Positions 50,210-62,729 are shown, numbered from the stretch's first letter. The stretch is DNA of 64,000 bases from Trichoplax adhaerens (GCF_000150275.1 NW_002060943.1:3003264-3067263), one strand, 5' to 3'. The notes: generated from the sequence alone by a model not told the origin. Numbers and translations are program-made.

Positions 50210-51100
50210 TTATATAATAAAATTTAACGCTTGCCTCTCAACAGGACTTAGCTGATAATGCCATAAATCAATTAACAAAATAACACGATCTTGATCGTTG
50301 CTATCATGCTGTACACTGTGAAGATAGGAATCATCAAAGAGTAGGCATTGGCCATCAACCCATTGACGAGTTTCATTGCCAACCTTTAAGCTACATTGAG
50401 ATGGTGTATGAAGGGTCAAATGACAACGTATCCTATAATTGCATGGACCATAATGAGGTGCAATCTTTGTTGATGGTATAATTTTAGAAAAGCAAGCATT
50501 ACCAAAGACATTGCCACGCATAAAATGACGCAATTGATGATCTATTAGATGAGTTGTTTGTGGGCAGATTTGACAGTTTTCAACGACTTTATGGCCTTGA
50601 TTATACAAGTAAAATAACGTCCAACTGCCTTCCTTTTCTTGATTATGACACCAGCCCTTTGAAAACGTTTGAGCTGCATAATAATCATCACGTATTAAGT
50701 AGAGATTTTCTTGTAATATCTGTATATCTTGCATTAATGGGTGATTAGTAGCTAATGTGTACCAAGGTTGGGTTAAGATGTAAGGCAAATAAAGTGATGT
50801 AGGACATTGCAATGTACAAGGTGATGCATTTTTTACCGTGATTCCATCGTTCTTAACGATATTATCTAGTACTTGATACAAGTTTGTTAAATGTTCTTGG
50901 CTATTAGTCAATTTTATGAACTGTTGCAATTTTAGATGTAGTAATTGGTAATCTATTGCACCACAACGCATGCAGTTCGGTGATGAACAACCCGTTTTGG
51001 AGTGAGGGTTGTAAGGCTTCTTGTCAAGCCATCTACTCTTCAATGTAAATAACAGGACAGGAGAGATTACAGCAATTAAAGCGATGACTAACCATTCCAT
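50210..51100 (-). CDS. Aspartate beta-hydroxylase domain protein (ASPHD type), intronless
   Basis: From the ATG at 51100 it is 296 aa. Residues 2-20 form one hydrophobic anchor (EWLVIALIAVISPVLLF), as in ASPHD1/2 type II membrane proteins. A Cys-rich stretch follows (CSSPNCMRCG, about 39-47). The C-terminal half is the Asp/Asn hydroxylase fold. His216 (in PHYGPCNYRIRCHL) and His261 (in LLFDDSYLHSVQHD) match the two iron-binding histidines, and Arg272 (in RVILLIDLWHY) matches the 2-oxoglutarate contact. The ending VERQALNFII matches the ASPHD tail. The family is Fe(II)/2-oxoglutarate dependent; AspH hydroxylates Asp/Asn in EGF-like domains in the ER, while ASPHD substrates are unknown. The sequence is closer to ASPHD1/2 than to the long AspH with its TPR region. 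The lack of introns could mean an old retrocopy or simple intron loss. Confidence 0.93.
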   Translation of the reverse strand: MEWLVIALIAVISPVLLFTLKSRWLDKKPYNPHSKTGCSSPNCMRCGAIDYQLLHLKLQQFIKLTNSQEHLTNLYQVLDNIVKNDGITVKNASPCTLQCPTSLYLPYILTQPWYTLATNHPLMQDIQILQENLYLIRDDYYAAQTFSKGWCHNQEKEGSWTLFYLYNQGHKVVENCQICPQTTHLIDHQLRHFMRGNVFGNACFSKIIPSTKIAPHYGPCNYRIRCHLTLHTPSQCSLKVGNETRQWVDGQCLLFDDSYLHSVQHDSNDQDRVILLIDLWHYQLSPVERQALNFII

Positions 51101-53450
51101 AGCCAATGATTAGCCTCGTATGATTTAGTATTTATATTATTAAATGGATAACGGTGTAAATTTCTCTCTAAACTATCCAAGTTTGATCGTTAACCTACGA
51201 GTGTAATCCAGTGTCGCCTAAATAATATGTTAATTTGTCTAGACCTTGGCTTTCTTGTTAAACTTCCCTTACTTACCGTATATAAATCAGTTCTTCCGCC
51301 AGAAGCTATCAGCATCTAAGTGTATCTATAGTGATAATAGCAAATCATTCCATCTAATCTACAATCGTGGACTATTTTACAATATGCAGAGACTTGGATA
51401 TTGACCAAAGTTGTTGATTGCTCAATGAATTAGTTGTTGCAGCTGAGAAACGGTTGCCATAGTGCTGGTCTTCATTCCAGACAATAAATGTACCCGAGTT
51501 GCCTTCTATCGACTAATAGGAAACTCATTGAAGTTAGTAGTTAAATCCATTTCGAATACTCACTAAGTAGAGTCTCAGTTCATAGGTAAAACACTAGGAA
51601 CGACTGGACTAAAAGAGAAATGGAGATTTCCTGTTCTAAATTGCTGGAAAGACGATATGAAGGACTCCCTGGTACAGTATACAAGTTTATAGGCTTTAGT
51701 GAGGATTTCTAACCGCGTATGGTTCCTGGCTGAAGATGTGATACAGTACACAAGAATAGGTCTCTAAATATACCGTATTGTATGGAACTGAAAGTGCAAA
51801 TGCAGCACTAATCCTGAATTGCTTGTACTAACGCACTGAGTAATGGATTTCCGATCTCGGTTTTTAAGACAGCATATTAAGATATTAAGTGGATTACCTC
51901 TAAAAGGTCCTTGATACAACCATTACACAGGTAGTTATTAGTTCTATTTTAGACGAGCTTGCAAATACCCTTTAGCTTACAGGATCTCATTTATAGCCTA
52001 TTACCTTCTTCCACTAAGCAAATTTTACTCAGTCTAGCACTTTAATTCGACAACGATGCATTTCGCCCAAATGCTATTATGCTGGCACAACTGTCATCGC
52101 AAATCCCTGGAATGTTCGCGTGTATATTATCCTTTTACGCATATTAGGACATAGTGAAGATAGTCTGAACTACATAGCTAGTATTACAATTTGACAACGA
52201 TACGTTTGCTACCGACTGAGACTCCATTACCTTATGCTTGCATAGCAGTGATCGTAGATCCCTCGAATACATGCATACATGTTGTTCATCTTACGCATAT
52301 TAGGACATAATCAAGATCAGAGACCCTAATGAAGGTAGTTCGGACTACATCGCTGTACACGCAACTTACCCTATAATATTGTATTGATTCTAATTCTTTT
52401 TTAGGGAACAGAAAACATCAATTTGCTTAATTAACATTCACATATTCTCGTGCGATAGCTGCATACAACCATTATTACATTTTTATTTTTGCTAACAGGA
52501 AATTATCGGAAAACAATATCTGTTTAAAGAAATTTACAGAAACTTTCGATGGCTCTACCAATGAGTATTTTGATACAGTTGTCAAGTTCTTTATACTTTA
52601 GTCAGTAGTCTATACATATCAATGGATATGGTTATAAAATTATTACATGTATTCATAGTCTCGCTTGACTAATCATAAATACATAAGTATAATTAATCAA
52701 CGTATTCATTATGAGTTGGGTATCAGATGAACACTTCAAGGGTAAATAATTTAATGATGAACAATTATCGATTATAATGAAATTTTGACTCCAGTATGAG
52801 TCATGAGATAAGCCCAACAATGAAAAAGATAATCATACATCTAAAATTTTATCAATACAGCTGCCCAAATTTAAAATGATAACGACAACACCAGATTAAT
52901 CCTGTTCTTATACAGCTCTGCCTTAGCTAATACAAATAGAATATGTATGGGCAATTTAAGTTAGTTTAATCGAAGACGCAATTATAATACAACGTTACAT
53001 CATTTACGATAAGATATTAATCAATAGACGCTATTTCTAGATCTTATGAGATCAGTTCCTCAACTGTTGAGGAAAACTTGAAATGGCTATCGTTTTCTGA
53101 GAACGATAATTACCAATATTGTTACCGCATTATGTTAATACGACGAGTCTGTAAACACACATTTATATCATTAGATCGCTTAGGAATGGATAGAATAAAG
53201 CAAGCTACGAGAATAAAATGTGAAATGTTTTGAAGACACCCTATGTACTATAACGATAGCAAACAGAAATTATTCTAAGATTGATAAATCGAATATTGGA
53301 AATACTATATAACTAAAAATCTAACTTTGATAAAGTCCAGCAATTCAATTAGGACATATGATACTACCTTTCGATTACGTAAATTAATCAAACATAATGT
53401 ACATTTGAATTACGATAAGTATTCATAATAACGCTTTTCGTCTTACCTAT
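51101..53450. other. Spacer between the ASPHD-like gene and GIT
   Basis: No exon recognised. A half X-box (GTTGCCATAGTGCT, 51453-51466) lies about 350 bp upstream of the ASPHD-like ATG. The second half site is poor, so it is noted but not scored highly. A decayed tandem duplication sits at 52.05-52.35 kb. Confidence 0.5.
52045..52355. repeat. Diverged tandem duplication, period about 144-157 bp
   Basis: The order CGACAACGATGCATTT, ATCCCT(G/C)GAAT, TACGCATATTAGGACATA, then CTGAACTACATAGCT occurs from about 52048. It recurs as TGACAACGATACGTTT, ATCCCTCGAAT, TACGCATATTAGGACATA, then CGGACTACATCGCT from about 52192. Short indels shift the period. Confidence 0.78.
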
Positions 53451-56400
53451 TTACTGTACGTTATTTGGTAGTTCAGGTGAGTTACAGATATGCACAATTT
53501 CCAATGCTGATTGATCTAAACCTCGAGAACAGCGCATTATACATTGAATATTCTTAGGATCAAGAGCTTGATCGCCTGGCTCTTTGCAAAAATTAATTAA
53601 TTCTTCCGCATTTGATTTTAGAAAAACGCACTTTGTTCGAATGAAGGCGTCCAAAATACAGTTACTCTAATAAATTAAAAAATAATCATTTGCATCACCA
53701 ACTATTCTTAAAAATTACCTCGTATCAATGTGATTATAACTTTCAATATCTTTGTAACTAAGATGACAAATGACCTGATCAACGCAGGATACAAAATTCG
53801 TACAGGCCCTCAGTATGGCTACTCCTGATGGCCAAAAGCTACAGAAATCAATTCCGTAACGAAGAGAATAAGTAAAATATTACGTTTAGTAAACGCCTGT
53901 GCGAACCGTATATACTCTGTTCATAATAGTGCCTTCATCTAATGTGTTTGTCAGTCAAATCAACTTTTTTACGCAGTTTTTTAAGTTAGTCTAGTAATTA
54001 CATACTTTGAAACCTCCTTATTTGCTACAGAGAGATTTAACGCATTTATCAGTTCCTGCAGTTTATTGTAGCAAAGGAACAATTGCTGCTCAAAAGTATT
54101 TTTGTTCTCGTCTACAATACTGCCTTGTTGATAGTTGTTGCCATTTGCTAATGATGAATATTCTGAGAAATTTTCATTAGCGGAAGCGTCCGTTGCAATC
54201 CTTTCTCCCTGTAAATTGCCAAAGTTAGCGCCATTTTCTTCAAACAAAAGAGATTCCGTTCTGCCGTTCGACATAGTTTCATCATAGCCAGGAGGACCAA
54301 ACCTTGCAGTTAATTGATCTGTCGTTCCTGCGGATCTTAATTTCTGAATTGTAGTATTCACACAATTATTTAACCGACATTTCATTGAAGATGGAAAATA
54401 ACAAATCGTATTGTTAATACTTTACTATTTGGTCAAAAACGATAACTATTCAGTTAAAACTACTTACTACATCATTACTTAAACCATCTGGTATGGACAT
54501 TTGATTTTCTGGTAACGAGCCATTCAATGAAAGTTCTTGGACTGATCGACATCCATTCATATTTATACCCATAGGAACATTCTATACCAAAGTGAAATTA
54601 GTGTTAATACAACGCTCCAGTCACAAGCACAGTAATCAAAGTAAATGGAGCTCCTATCACTCAAAGACTATCTTCTGACGTCAATGCATCAGTTATTTTG
54701 CAAACCGAAGGAAATACGATACATCTTTCAGTAATACTATTTACAGTTAATAGCAGTGTCTGTAACAAGTTGTATTCGTACCTGGTGCAGATGGCTAGTG
54801 CTATTCACTCTACCCATGCCATAACCATTAGTAGGAAGATAATTGTTGGGCTGCGAACTATTTCTGTAACTACCTGATAATTGTTGATTTTGCAGCGGTA
54901 CCATGGTATTGCCGTAATTGGTACATTGATTTATAAATCCTGTAGAACCATAGCTATTACTATATGGATTCATTCCATATGTTTGGTTCCTTTCTTTGTC
55001 ATCAACCCGTTGCTTTAGATCATTAACCTACAAGAATCGCAAATCATGTCAGTAAAAAGCTGATTAGGTAATGAGCTCGAAACTAGATTTGTCACAGCAG
55101 TTGTATGCCAATGACCTCTTTGCGTATATCCTGTAATGAGCTCCATATGTTTGAAATATATTCTAAAATTTGTTGATAATTTTGTTCTTGTGTTTTAACT
55201 TTTCTTTCGCTTGGCAGTGCAGCTATATTAGATATCCTTCGTAGTTCATCCTGCATCATAAATTATAATGCGTAAATATTGCTTCTAGAGCCGGTTTGAT
55301 ACAATACAATAAAGAGGACATAATATATATTGCATCATCTTATCATATTACATTGTTAGCTAAATATGCACAATAATATAGCAATTTAATGAATAACTTA
55401 CATTTCCCATAGCTAACTTCTGCATCATAGTTATCTCCTCGCTGTTCTAATGATATCAAGAGGATTAAATTTCAAGACGCAAATAATTTACGAAAGCACC
55501 ATTATATTCGGATTGCAAAGCTAAAATTGACATTTCAATAAAGAGTGAGTTTACTTTATATTAAGTACTAACATTAGCCTCCATTATAGCATCTCTACTT
55601 ATGCTATTATTTTCAGTGGAGATCTTCTTCGAGTGGGGCATACCACTAATATCATCAACGGTTTCTACTATAGGAAAATTAAGTATTCTTACGATAAGCA
55701 AAATAGCATATTATGCATATTTATTGCGTTAACAACCTATACAATGGGCTAAAGGGTAAAATTTCGCTTATCTCATAACATTTTTGCTTTAAATTGATGA
55801 TAGCAGCGATAGTAAGTTCTATAATTTTTACCAAACTGCGATTCCTTCCATTTAGTGAATGGTTCTTTGCCTTCTTGGCGACGATAAGTTTCATACCATA
55901 TATCATACAGTAAGGTGGTGAATTCCACACCAGTTACAAGGCCTAGTTTTTGTCTTGTCTGTTTAAATTAAACGAAATTTGAGAATAATTACGAATAGTA
56001 ATTAGTTACACTTATGGGCTCGTAAATTTTAATATGCAGAGCAATACTATGTGCAGAAAATTACGCTTTCTTGATTGGAATTTTTAAACAAAGGGAATAT
56101 ATCAATGCTACACAAAAATTGCGTTTCAGATAAATCCTGATATGAATAGAAGCTAGTCACTACATAAATAATTTTTAATTCGTCAATCATTTAAAACATA
56201 GTGTACCTGATTTCTGGTCATAGATAAATCGGTGTTGTTTGGTAAGAAGCCTACCGGTAAACTTTTCAATTTGTAGTCTTTAGGCGCAGCTAATTTACAA
56301 TACAAAATTATGGTATTCATTGCTCATAAATATCATTAGATACAATCGCATGCAGTTTATAAGTAAACTATAAATTACATAAACCGCATTTAATTATATG

Positions 56401-59400
56401 TATATTTTCCAGTAGAATATGGGCGAAAAGGACATCAAATTTTTACCCATTTCGGCATCACGTCTTTCTAATTCATCATATATATCAGCAACTAAATTTT
56501 CAAACTGACGATTAGAAAGCTAAAGTTATAAAAGATAACGAGAAAAGCAAATATATTAGAGTTCAAAATCAAAGGCTGACGAGATAGTATACATAGCTCA
56601 AAATAAACAAATCTTTTCGAAATGAACGTCAATAGTAAATTTTCAATGTATATATAACTATATCTTTAGCATACTTTACTAAATAACTTTCGTATATCCT
56701 TAAGATGTTCCGCCCGTTGTATATTAACACTAGTTATTAAAATAAAAATTAACCTTAGCTGGTAAAATAGAAATAGAAAGGAAGTAAATATTGAAATTAC
56801 TTTGCAGGCAATTCCGGCACAGGAAAGACTTTACGAATTTTGTGATCTATCATATGATAATTATCAATTAAGAATTAATTCAAAGAAAGCATCATCTAGT
56901 GATCTATGCAGACACCATATACCCAAATCTAATATATATATAGACATGTGATTGCATGACAAGCATCAATGTCAGATACATAGCAGCTGTACTATATACA
57001 GCAATTATATATAAATATATATTATTTACCGGGCTTTTTTCCAGATACAAAATGAATTATTTTTGATATAACCTCGTACTGAACTTCAACGATACGCTCA
57101 GCAATTTTATCATGTTTGTTATTCCTAGAATCAAAACTGGCTATTAGTAGGCATAGATACGCGTAGATTCTGGCAAGATTTTATCATAAACTAGATGCTA
57201 ACCTATGACACCTTTTCGAAATGATTACGCTACAATTGACATGCGCCGATTACCCAACAAGGTACGGCATATTTAATAGCATACCACTATATGAATAGAT
57301 TACTGAAAAGCGATAGTATTGTACATATGATGTACGGCATTGTACAATTTAATTTAAATGATGTACAGTAGTACAAGGTTACACACGATTAATATTTACC
57401 ACGCATAATCTGCTGGTGTCCTGCCATCACAGTCTTTAGCATTTGGATTAGCACCGTAAATTAATAGCAATTCTGCTAGCAATGGAAACCCAGAAGCAGC
57501 TGCTTCATGTAAGATAGTAACGTCATTCTCCTATTTTATGGAAGTCCATCATAACTTAGCGAAACGTTATGCGATAATTTTGTATTGCATACAGCTGTAT
57601 GACTACATCAGTCAAGTTGGCATTAAAATAATCTCAACATGTACAATTATACAATACAACCATAGGACAGTTTTGTTCAACAATACATGCAAATAGTAGC
57701 ACGCAAAAGCGATTAGCAACCTTAATTGAAAATAGTATAGCTGCGACTATTCGATTAGAAGAAAGCATTTCCTTAAAATAAGCCTATAACAATATCTAGT
57801 TTCGTAACAAATTTCAACATAAATACAGTATACTAACATCATCAATGATGAAATCAGGATCGGCTCCTAAGGAAAGATACTTTAAAGCTACTTCGAGATG
57901 TTGCTGGCAAACAGCAAGGTGTAGTTGCTATACATAGTTGACGTAAAAAGTTAGGTCATAGTTAGAAAGAACAAATCTTAATTACATCATTATGTAATTA
58001 TTGAAGCTAATAAAAATAAGTTGACATCACATTAATCTTTAGTCGAAAATACGCGTATAACTATGAAATCTCAGAAAAAATCACCTTATTTAATTCTGTA
58101 GGCTGTAAGTCATCACGACTTGCGTACTTGTTCGTAAAAGCTAACTCTTTATACTTCGCTTTAATAAATTTCTCTTTATCTTTGCTATACAGATTTAAAA
58201 CACATATACATTGAGAATCATTTTATCGGTCAAAATATACATTACTTAGTCTATTATATCGCGTAATGATAATATGTTTATTTCTAAAATCTTACACGTA
58301 AGCATTCAGTAGAGACTGCTATCTACTACATATAACGTACAACACTATGCATTTTACTCTTACAGAGAATCGGTGTCAGTAGGCTTTTTGATCGGATTTT
58401 TTATATTCGTAAATTCAGCCAAGCTATGCTCCCATAACTTATTAGAACCCAAATCGTGTAACGTGCGCAGCATCTAAGAAGTAAAATTATTCTATTTAGA
58501 ATACGTATCACGTAAAGATGAAGATAGATACGCTAGTAAAGATCGCCCCTTCCTTTACAATCAGATTTGGAAAGCAATATTTGAAAGAGGTTAATTATAA
58601 CAGCTTCGTCAATACGTTTATAATACCTGTAATTGATTGGAAGGCCAGTTATTACCATCTAAGCAACGAATATAAGAAATGTGTTTGCCTAAGCTGCGGT
58701 GAATACTGCTGCATTCATCACATAGAAAGACAGCACGATTTATTGAGGCCCACATTCCATCTTATGAATAAAATGCAAAGTAAAAAATTAATCAAATGTT
58801 ATAATTGTCCTAAAATCGCTAATACTCGTATACAGAGAAATACAATGCATTCTGCCTTTGATTTTTTTTTTTTTATATTTTATTAATGAATTAATTATTA
58901 TACGTGTTTGAACAGCATAATGTAAAAGTATACGAGTTGATCGCCCTTCAAGTAGATGAAGTACAGTAAAAATCCGACAAAGATTGCTTTTTTTGATAAC
59001 AATATAATCAGCTACTTCAAACTGGTCATGTTTATTGGCATTCTTTGACGAAGGCCGTAAAATATTGTTTATCGCTAGCCTAAAAGAATTAGGCTTGCTT
59101 GAGTACCGAAAATCACGCCAAGGAAAAATAAATTTTAAAGCTTTTTCATTTGTAGATATGCTCGGATGATTATCGTTATTGTCTACAAAATTGATTTGGT
59201 ATTTCATGGACGTTTATTGACTAAAATTATTCATACTGGTATATCGGTTTTATTTGTTTTTTTATTTTAATCTGTCAACGATCAGAGCAACAATACTGAT
59301 GGATGCTTGAAGAACAAGAAATCAGTAAGTTATGAAATTTGTTATTGTTCTTTTTTTGTATCTCTCAACGGAACATCTTGGGATAGGTAATGAAAAATAT

Positions 59401-60890
59401 TGGATAACATACTGCAACGTTCATTGTAATCAGTTTGATATATTGTAAGCATGTCTCGGTTTTCATTTCAGTTAATCTACCGGCGGACAGTATCATAGTA
59501 ATTCAAGTATCCCTATATAGTTGTTGCCCTTAATTGAATTAGAATTCGTAGCCAATAAACATGTATCAAAGTGTATATATATTTACGTATTGACAAGCTG
59601 ACCCAAATTGAACGTCATAGATCAATAAACATGTTGAGGATACCGTTATTACACTACAAAAACTAAGAATGATCACAAGACACAACTATTCAAGATCTAT
59701 TTACACGATTTGAAACTATTCATATGAAGAATAGTAGCATATACTGTACTCTAATTTCAACCTATGAAAGAAAAGATGCTCAAGTTCTCCATGTACAGTA
59801 GTGTGCCAACTTTATGTTACGTTTTTATGATATTGATCATGTTGATGGAGATTGGAAATTATTTTACTGTTGTACGTCAACGGGCTTCAATCTTGGTTCT
59901 ACTGTACGTACAGTAGAACAGTCTATCCTCAATATTGAACTAATTAATGTCAGTTTGCTGTCTAGAGAATCGATTTTAGACATGGACCGTATCAACAGAG
60001 CAATTTACAACGTTTAATAGCCAAGGAAGAAGAAATACTGTCCTTGAAGGACAAAAGAACACTACTGTACGCAGTAGGATAATGCAATGATTTGCGTCCC
60101 GACCACAGTTAAAAAGCGACAACTTAACGACCTAACTAGTCAGGAATAATTTTACGCGTCGATAAGCACTGAGACCGTCTTGCAAACTAATGGATATCCT
60201 GTAGTGTACTGCATAGCTTACAAATGACATTTTTCATCATTTGCTTCATTTAATTAAAATAATCAAAGGAATGAATTGAGTCATTAAATGCATGATGAGT
60301 TCAATTACGTCCAATCAAGAATAATATATGGTTATCATCATCATCACGCCATCAATCATTCAATGTTTTAAAGTACCAATGGTGTACAGTAGTCTCTTGA
60401 TTGATAAGATGAAGTAAAAAGAATAACCTACAAGCTACAGCTAAATCATGATGACCTTGGTCCACTATGATTAGAATTACGCGTATATTGGACTTGATTG
60501 CATGTATCTTCTATTCATGCTAGTACCAGTTTATAGTTGCATGGAGAAAGTGAATGACCGATTTCTATCGATTATTATCATTCTTCAGTGAATGCCCATT
60601 TACTATTTATTGCAGTGGCAATAGCCCACTGAATGATTGTACTGGAACTGATGTGGAGACAACAACAATACTCTCCCAAATATCATGTAATCTTTTTACA
60701 TGGTAGGGTATCATTTAAGATGGATTAAATTAAGGTTGGTTGAGAGAGGGGGGGGGGGGGAAATAAGTAAACCGCAAAGGACAATCGACATCATTGATTG
60801 GACAAATAATATAATCATTACTTAGTACTTACACGGTGCGCCACAGTCATCGCAATCGGCACTGGAAGGGTAGGGAGTTTTCTTAGCCAT
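53451..60890 (-). CDS. GIT: GIT ArfGAP (GRK-interacting protein) orthologue, 20 exons
   Basis: Exons: 60833-60890, 58627-58760, 58364-58473, 58085-58184, 57838-57927, 57400-57530, 57030-57124, 56801-56846, 56675-56729, 56447-56519, 56207-56289, 55832-55958, 55573-55667, 55402-55437, 55116-55250, 54782-55027, 54471-54581, 54006-54343, 53719-53838, 53451-53664. All are GT-AG, phases close, 798 aa (human GIT1 761). Zinc finger C13-x2-C16-x16-C33-x2-C36, with the arginine finger at R41 (SSIHRSLGKH). WEHSLAEF ends the ArfGAP. Ankyrin repeats lie at about 135-215 (LSLGADPD, LLLIYGANPN). Two Spa2-homology motifs follow (LSNRQFENLVADIYDELERR and GVEFTTLLYDIWYETYRRQE), then a weak coiled coil and Asn/Gly-rich linker. 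The C-terminal helical paxillin-binding region ends with the DPKNIQCIMRCSRGL helix. GIT turns off Arf6 and, with beta-PIX, scaffolds Rac/Cdc42 signalling at adhesions. Intron 1 is 2.1 kb. The exon 14 acceptor is the least certain. Confidence 0.96.
59896..59919. repeat. Perfect 24-bp palindrome in GIT intron 1
   Basis: GTTCTACTGTAC is followed at once by its exact reverse complement GTACAGTAGAAC with no spacer. Single TACAGTAG or CTACTGTA words surround it (about 59797, 60065, 60385). Confidence 0.85.
60748..60760. repeat. Poly-G run of about 12
   Basis: A G homopolymer follows GAGAGA in GIT intron 1, about 75 bp from exon 1. Similar runs lie at 61929-61938 (C10, followed by an A run) and 63341-63354 (C14). 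Their lengths may be affected by sequencing error. Confidence 0.75.
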
Positions 60891-61490
60891 GTTTTTGAAG
60901 CAATCTTTGCAAAATGTTTGTTGTTGTTGTTGTTTTCAACGACGTCGGCACAGAACGAAACGTCTCCTCTACACAATATCTAGGCTTACATACAGCAGCA
61001 GTCTGAAGGAGGAGGTCGAGGAATGGATGAAGGGGAAAATATGTTGAGAATGTGCAAAAATGCCAGTAGTCTGATGATGACCAGCCAATAAATCAATACA
61101 ATGCGTTGGTGGAGATAACTTTAGCGTTACAGCGATAGTGATATAACATAGTCTGCTTGCACTTTGCCAATCAATCTATGTACAAAAAGGTAGAACAACA
61201 ATCAAACATTGACGAACCTTAGCCAAACTGTTTGTACTCTAAAATTGTACCCTGACGAGACAAGAGCAAGTAAATCTGTTGACAAGAGGTCTATCGTCGT
61301 CAAGTTATCCAATTTTTGATGTTTCCTACTACGTCCAATTCTAGTCCATGTTATTGACTTTATCATCGTCGGTAATACTCCTGTACGTCTGCCTTTCTTA
61401 AAACTACTTGTATCATTGAAAGTGACATAAAGATTAAAAAGTCTTGTACAAGACTTTGATTCTACTAGTCAGTTAGTAAAGAAGAAGGAA
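60891..61490. promoter_or_regulatory. Upstream region of GIT, possibly bidirectional
   Basis: About 600 bp between the GIT ATG (minus) and a divergent small ORF at 61491 (plus). It is less AT-rich than the rest of the window and contains a short (TTG)n run near 60918-60934. No specific site was recognised. Confidence 0.4.
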
Positions 61491-61652
61491 ATGCCACTAC
61501 TACCGACAGGAATAACTTGGTTCCTTGGCAGTCGTAACAACTTGATTGTTATCCTTTTGATTGCTCTGCTTGTATACTATTATGTTGTCCTACATGCATT
61601 TTATCAGTCCATCAAACTACTACATCCGTTCCATGATAGAGTAGAAAAGTAA
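61491..61652 (+). CDS. Candidate small single-pass membrane protein or first exon
   Basis: An ATG frame of 53 codons plus stop, too short to be in the usual ORF lists. The product starts MPLLPTGITWFLGSRNN, followed by a strongly hydrophobic stretch (LIVILLIALLVYYYVVL, about residues 18-34) and then a short basic/polar tail (HPFHDRVEK). A hydrophobic helix of the right length behind a plausible ATG (GGAAATGCC) is uncommon by chance. GAAAA/GTAATTTT at the end is also a usable splice donor, so it may be exon 1 of a longer ER- or membrane-anchored protein. No family is recognised. It is divergent from GIT. Confidence 0.35.
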   Translation: MPLLPTGITWFLGSRNNLIVILLIALLVYYYVVLHAFYQSIKLLHPFHDRVEK

Positions 61653-61655
61653 TTT

Positions 61656-61689
61656 TTGCCTTTTTTCATGTTAATATGAAAAAAGGCAA
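61656..61689. repeat. Perfect inverted repeat, 14-bp arms, 6-bp loop
   Basis: TTGCCTTTTTTCAT at 61656-61669 is matched exactly by ATGAAAAAAGGCAA at 61676-61689. It lies immediately after the small ORF stop. It could fold in RNA or mark a short inverted element, but no target duplication was noticed. Confidence 0.85.
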
Positions 61690-62113
61690 GGGAAAAACAT
61701 TGGAAATATCCCATAAAATCCACTCCAGCTCAAGTCAATAGAGTTAATCTCAGCGGTATTCCACATTATTAATTATTCAACATGATCTAGTTGAACGTTA
61801 TCGCGCTGGTGACGACGTTTCGTGATCCCTTCTGCGTGTTATTGCATATCGCATGTGGATTAAAAATAAATAAATAGAGCCTCCAATGGATTGGACTACG
61901 TCAGTCAAGGCAGAATAGCTGTGCTAAACCCCCCCCCCCCAAAAAAAAAAATGTCAATACAACAGCCATCTTGATGGATTCTACTCGCAAGTTATATCCT
62001 ACCTTGGAGAAAGCAATTTGCTTTGGAGCGTCATTGAGCAGCCTATGACGTCGACGATGAGGGCTGGTCGTCAATCGACTGGTTGCGCTTTGCTTGTAGT
62101 GTATCTTTCTTCC
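61690..62113. other. Spacer before the right-hand repeat array
   Basis: No exon recognised. It contains a C10 run followed by about 10 A at 61929-61950, and several CGTC/GACG words in an otherwise mixed-composition stretch. Confidence 0.4.
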
Positions 62114-62443
62114 TTAAACTGAGCGAGATTTTATTGCCTTGGCATAACACCAATAACGATCCACTCACTCACTACTCTCTACGTCTGCTTCACGATGACT
62201 GCAGTCTATCTGTCATGAAAAATTCTACCTACAAATTCGCGATTTGCAGCAACAAAAATCTCCAGCGCGTTCTACTGACAAATCTTCATTGACACTCTAT
62301 TATTATGATCATCAAGGGCAACAACGACCACAGTATGACCGTTAAGGCCACCCAGGGCAACAACGTAAACCACAGTGGCACAGTATGACCGTAAGCCTGA
62401 TCTCGACTTGTGTCGAGATCCGGTATGGTACGGAAATGTACCG

Positions 62444-62490
62444 TGCACAGTGTACAGTGTACAGTGTACAGTGTACAGTACAGTGTACTG
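62444..62490. repeat. ACAGTGT 7-bp microsatellite inside the first unit
   Basis: ACAGTGT is repeated about five times head to tail, forming GTGTACAC-like palindromes. The second and third array units keep only one or two copies (near 62790 and 63085), so this part varies in number. Confidence 0.85.
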
Positions 62491-62729
62491 GACTCTCAAA
62501 AACCATGTCACCCGTCAACCCAGCGAGATTTTATTGCCTTGGCATAACATGAAGGGCGATCCACTCTCTACGTCTGATTAACGATGGCTGTAGTCTATCA
62601 GTCATGAAAAATTCTCTATTTGCAGCAACAAAAGTCTCCAGTGTGTTCTACTGACGAATCTTCATTGATACTTTATTATTATCATCAAGGGCAACAACGT
62701 AAACCACAGTGGCACATTATGACCGTTAG

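Noticed and set aside
58518-58886. 122-codon plus-strand frame with Cys/His spacing resembling a zinc finger
   Set aside because: It is the antisense shadow of the GIT ArfGAP exon 2, whose minus-strand reading matches the family residue for residue.
58788-59207. 139-codon minus-strand frame upstream of GIT exon 2
   Set aside because: It could have been a GIT first exon but lacks the CxxC of the ArfGAP finger; the true first exon is at 60833-60890.
59814-60017. 67-codon plus-strand ATG frame in GIT intron 1
   Set aside because: It contains the 24-bp palindrome, has no family marks, and is antisense within an intron.
61656-61689. Bacterial-type terminator hairpin
   Set aside because: The stem is perfect with a T-rich arm, but this is spliced animal DNA, so it is listed only as an inverted repeat.
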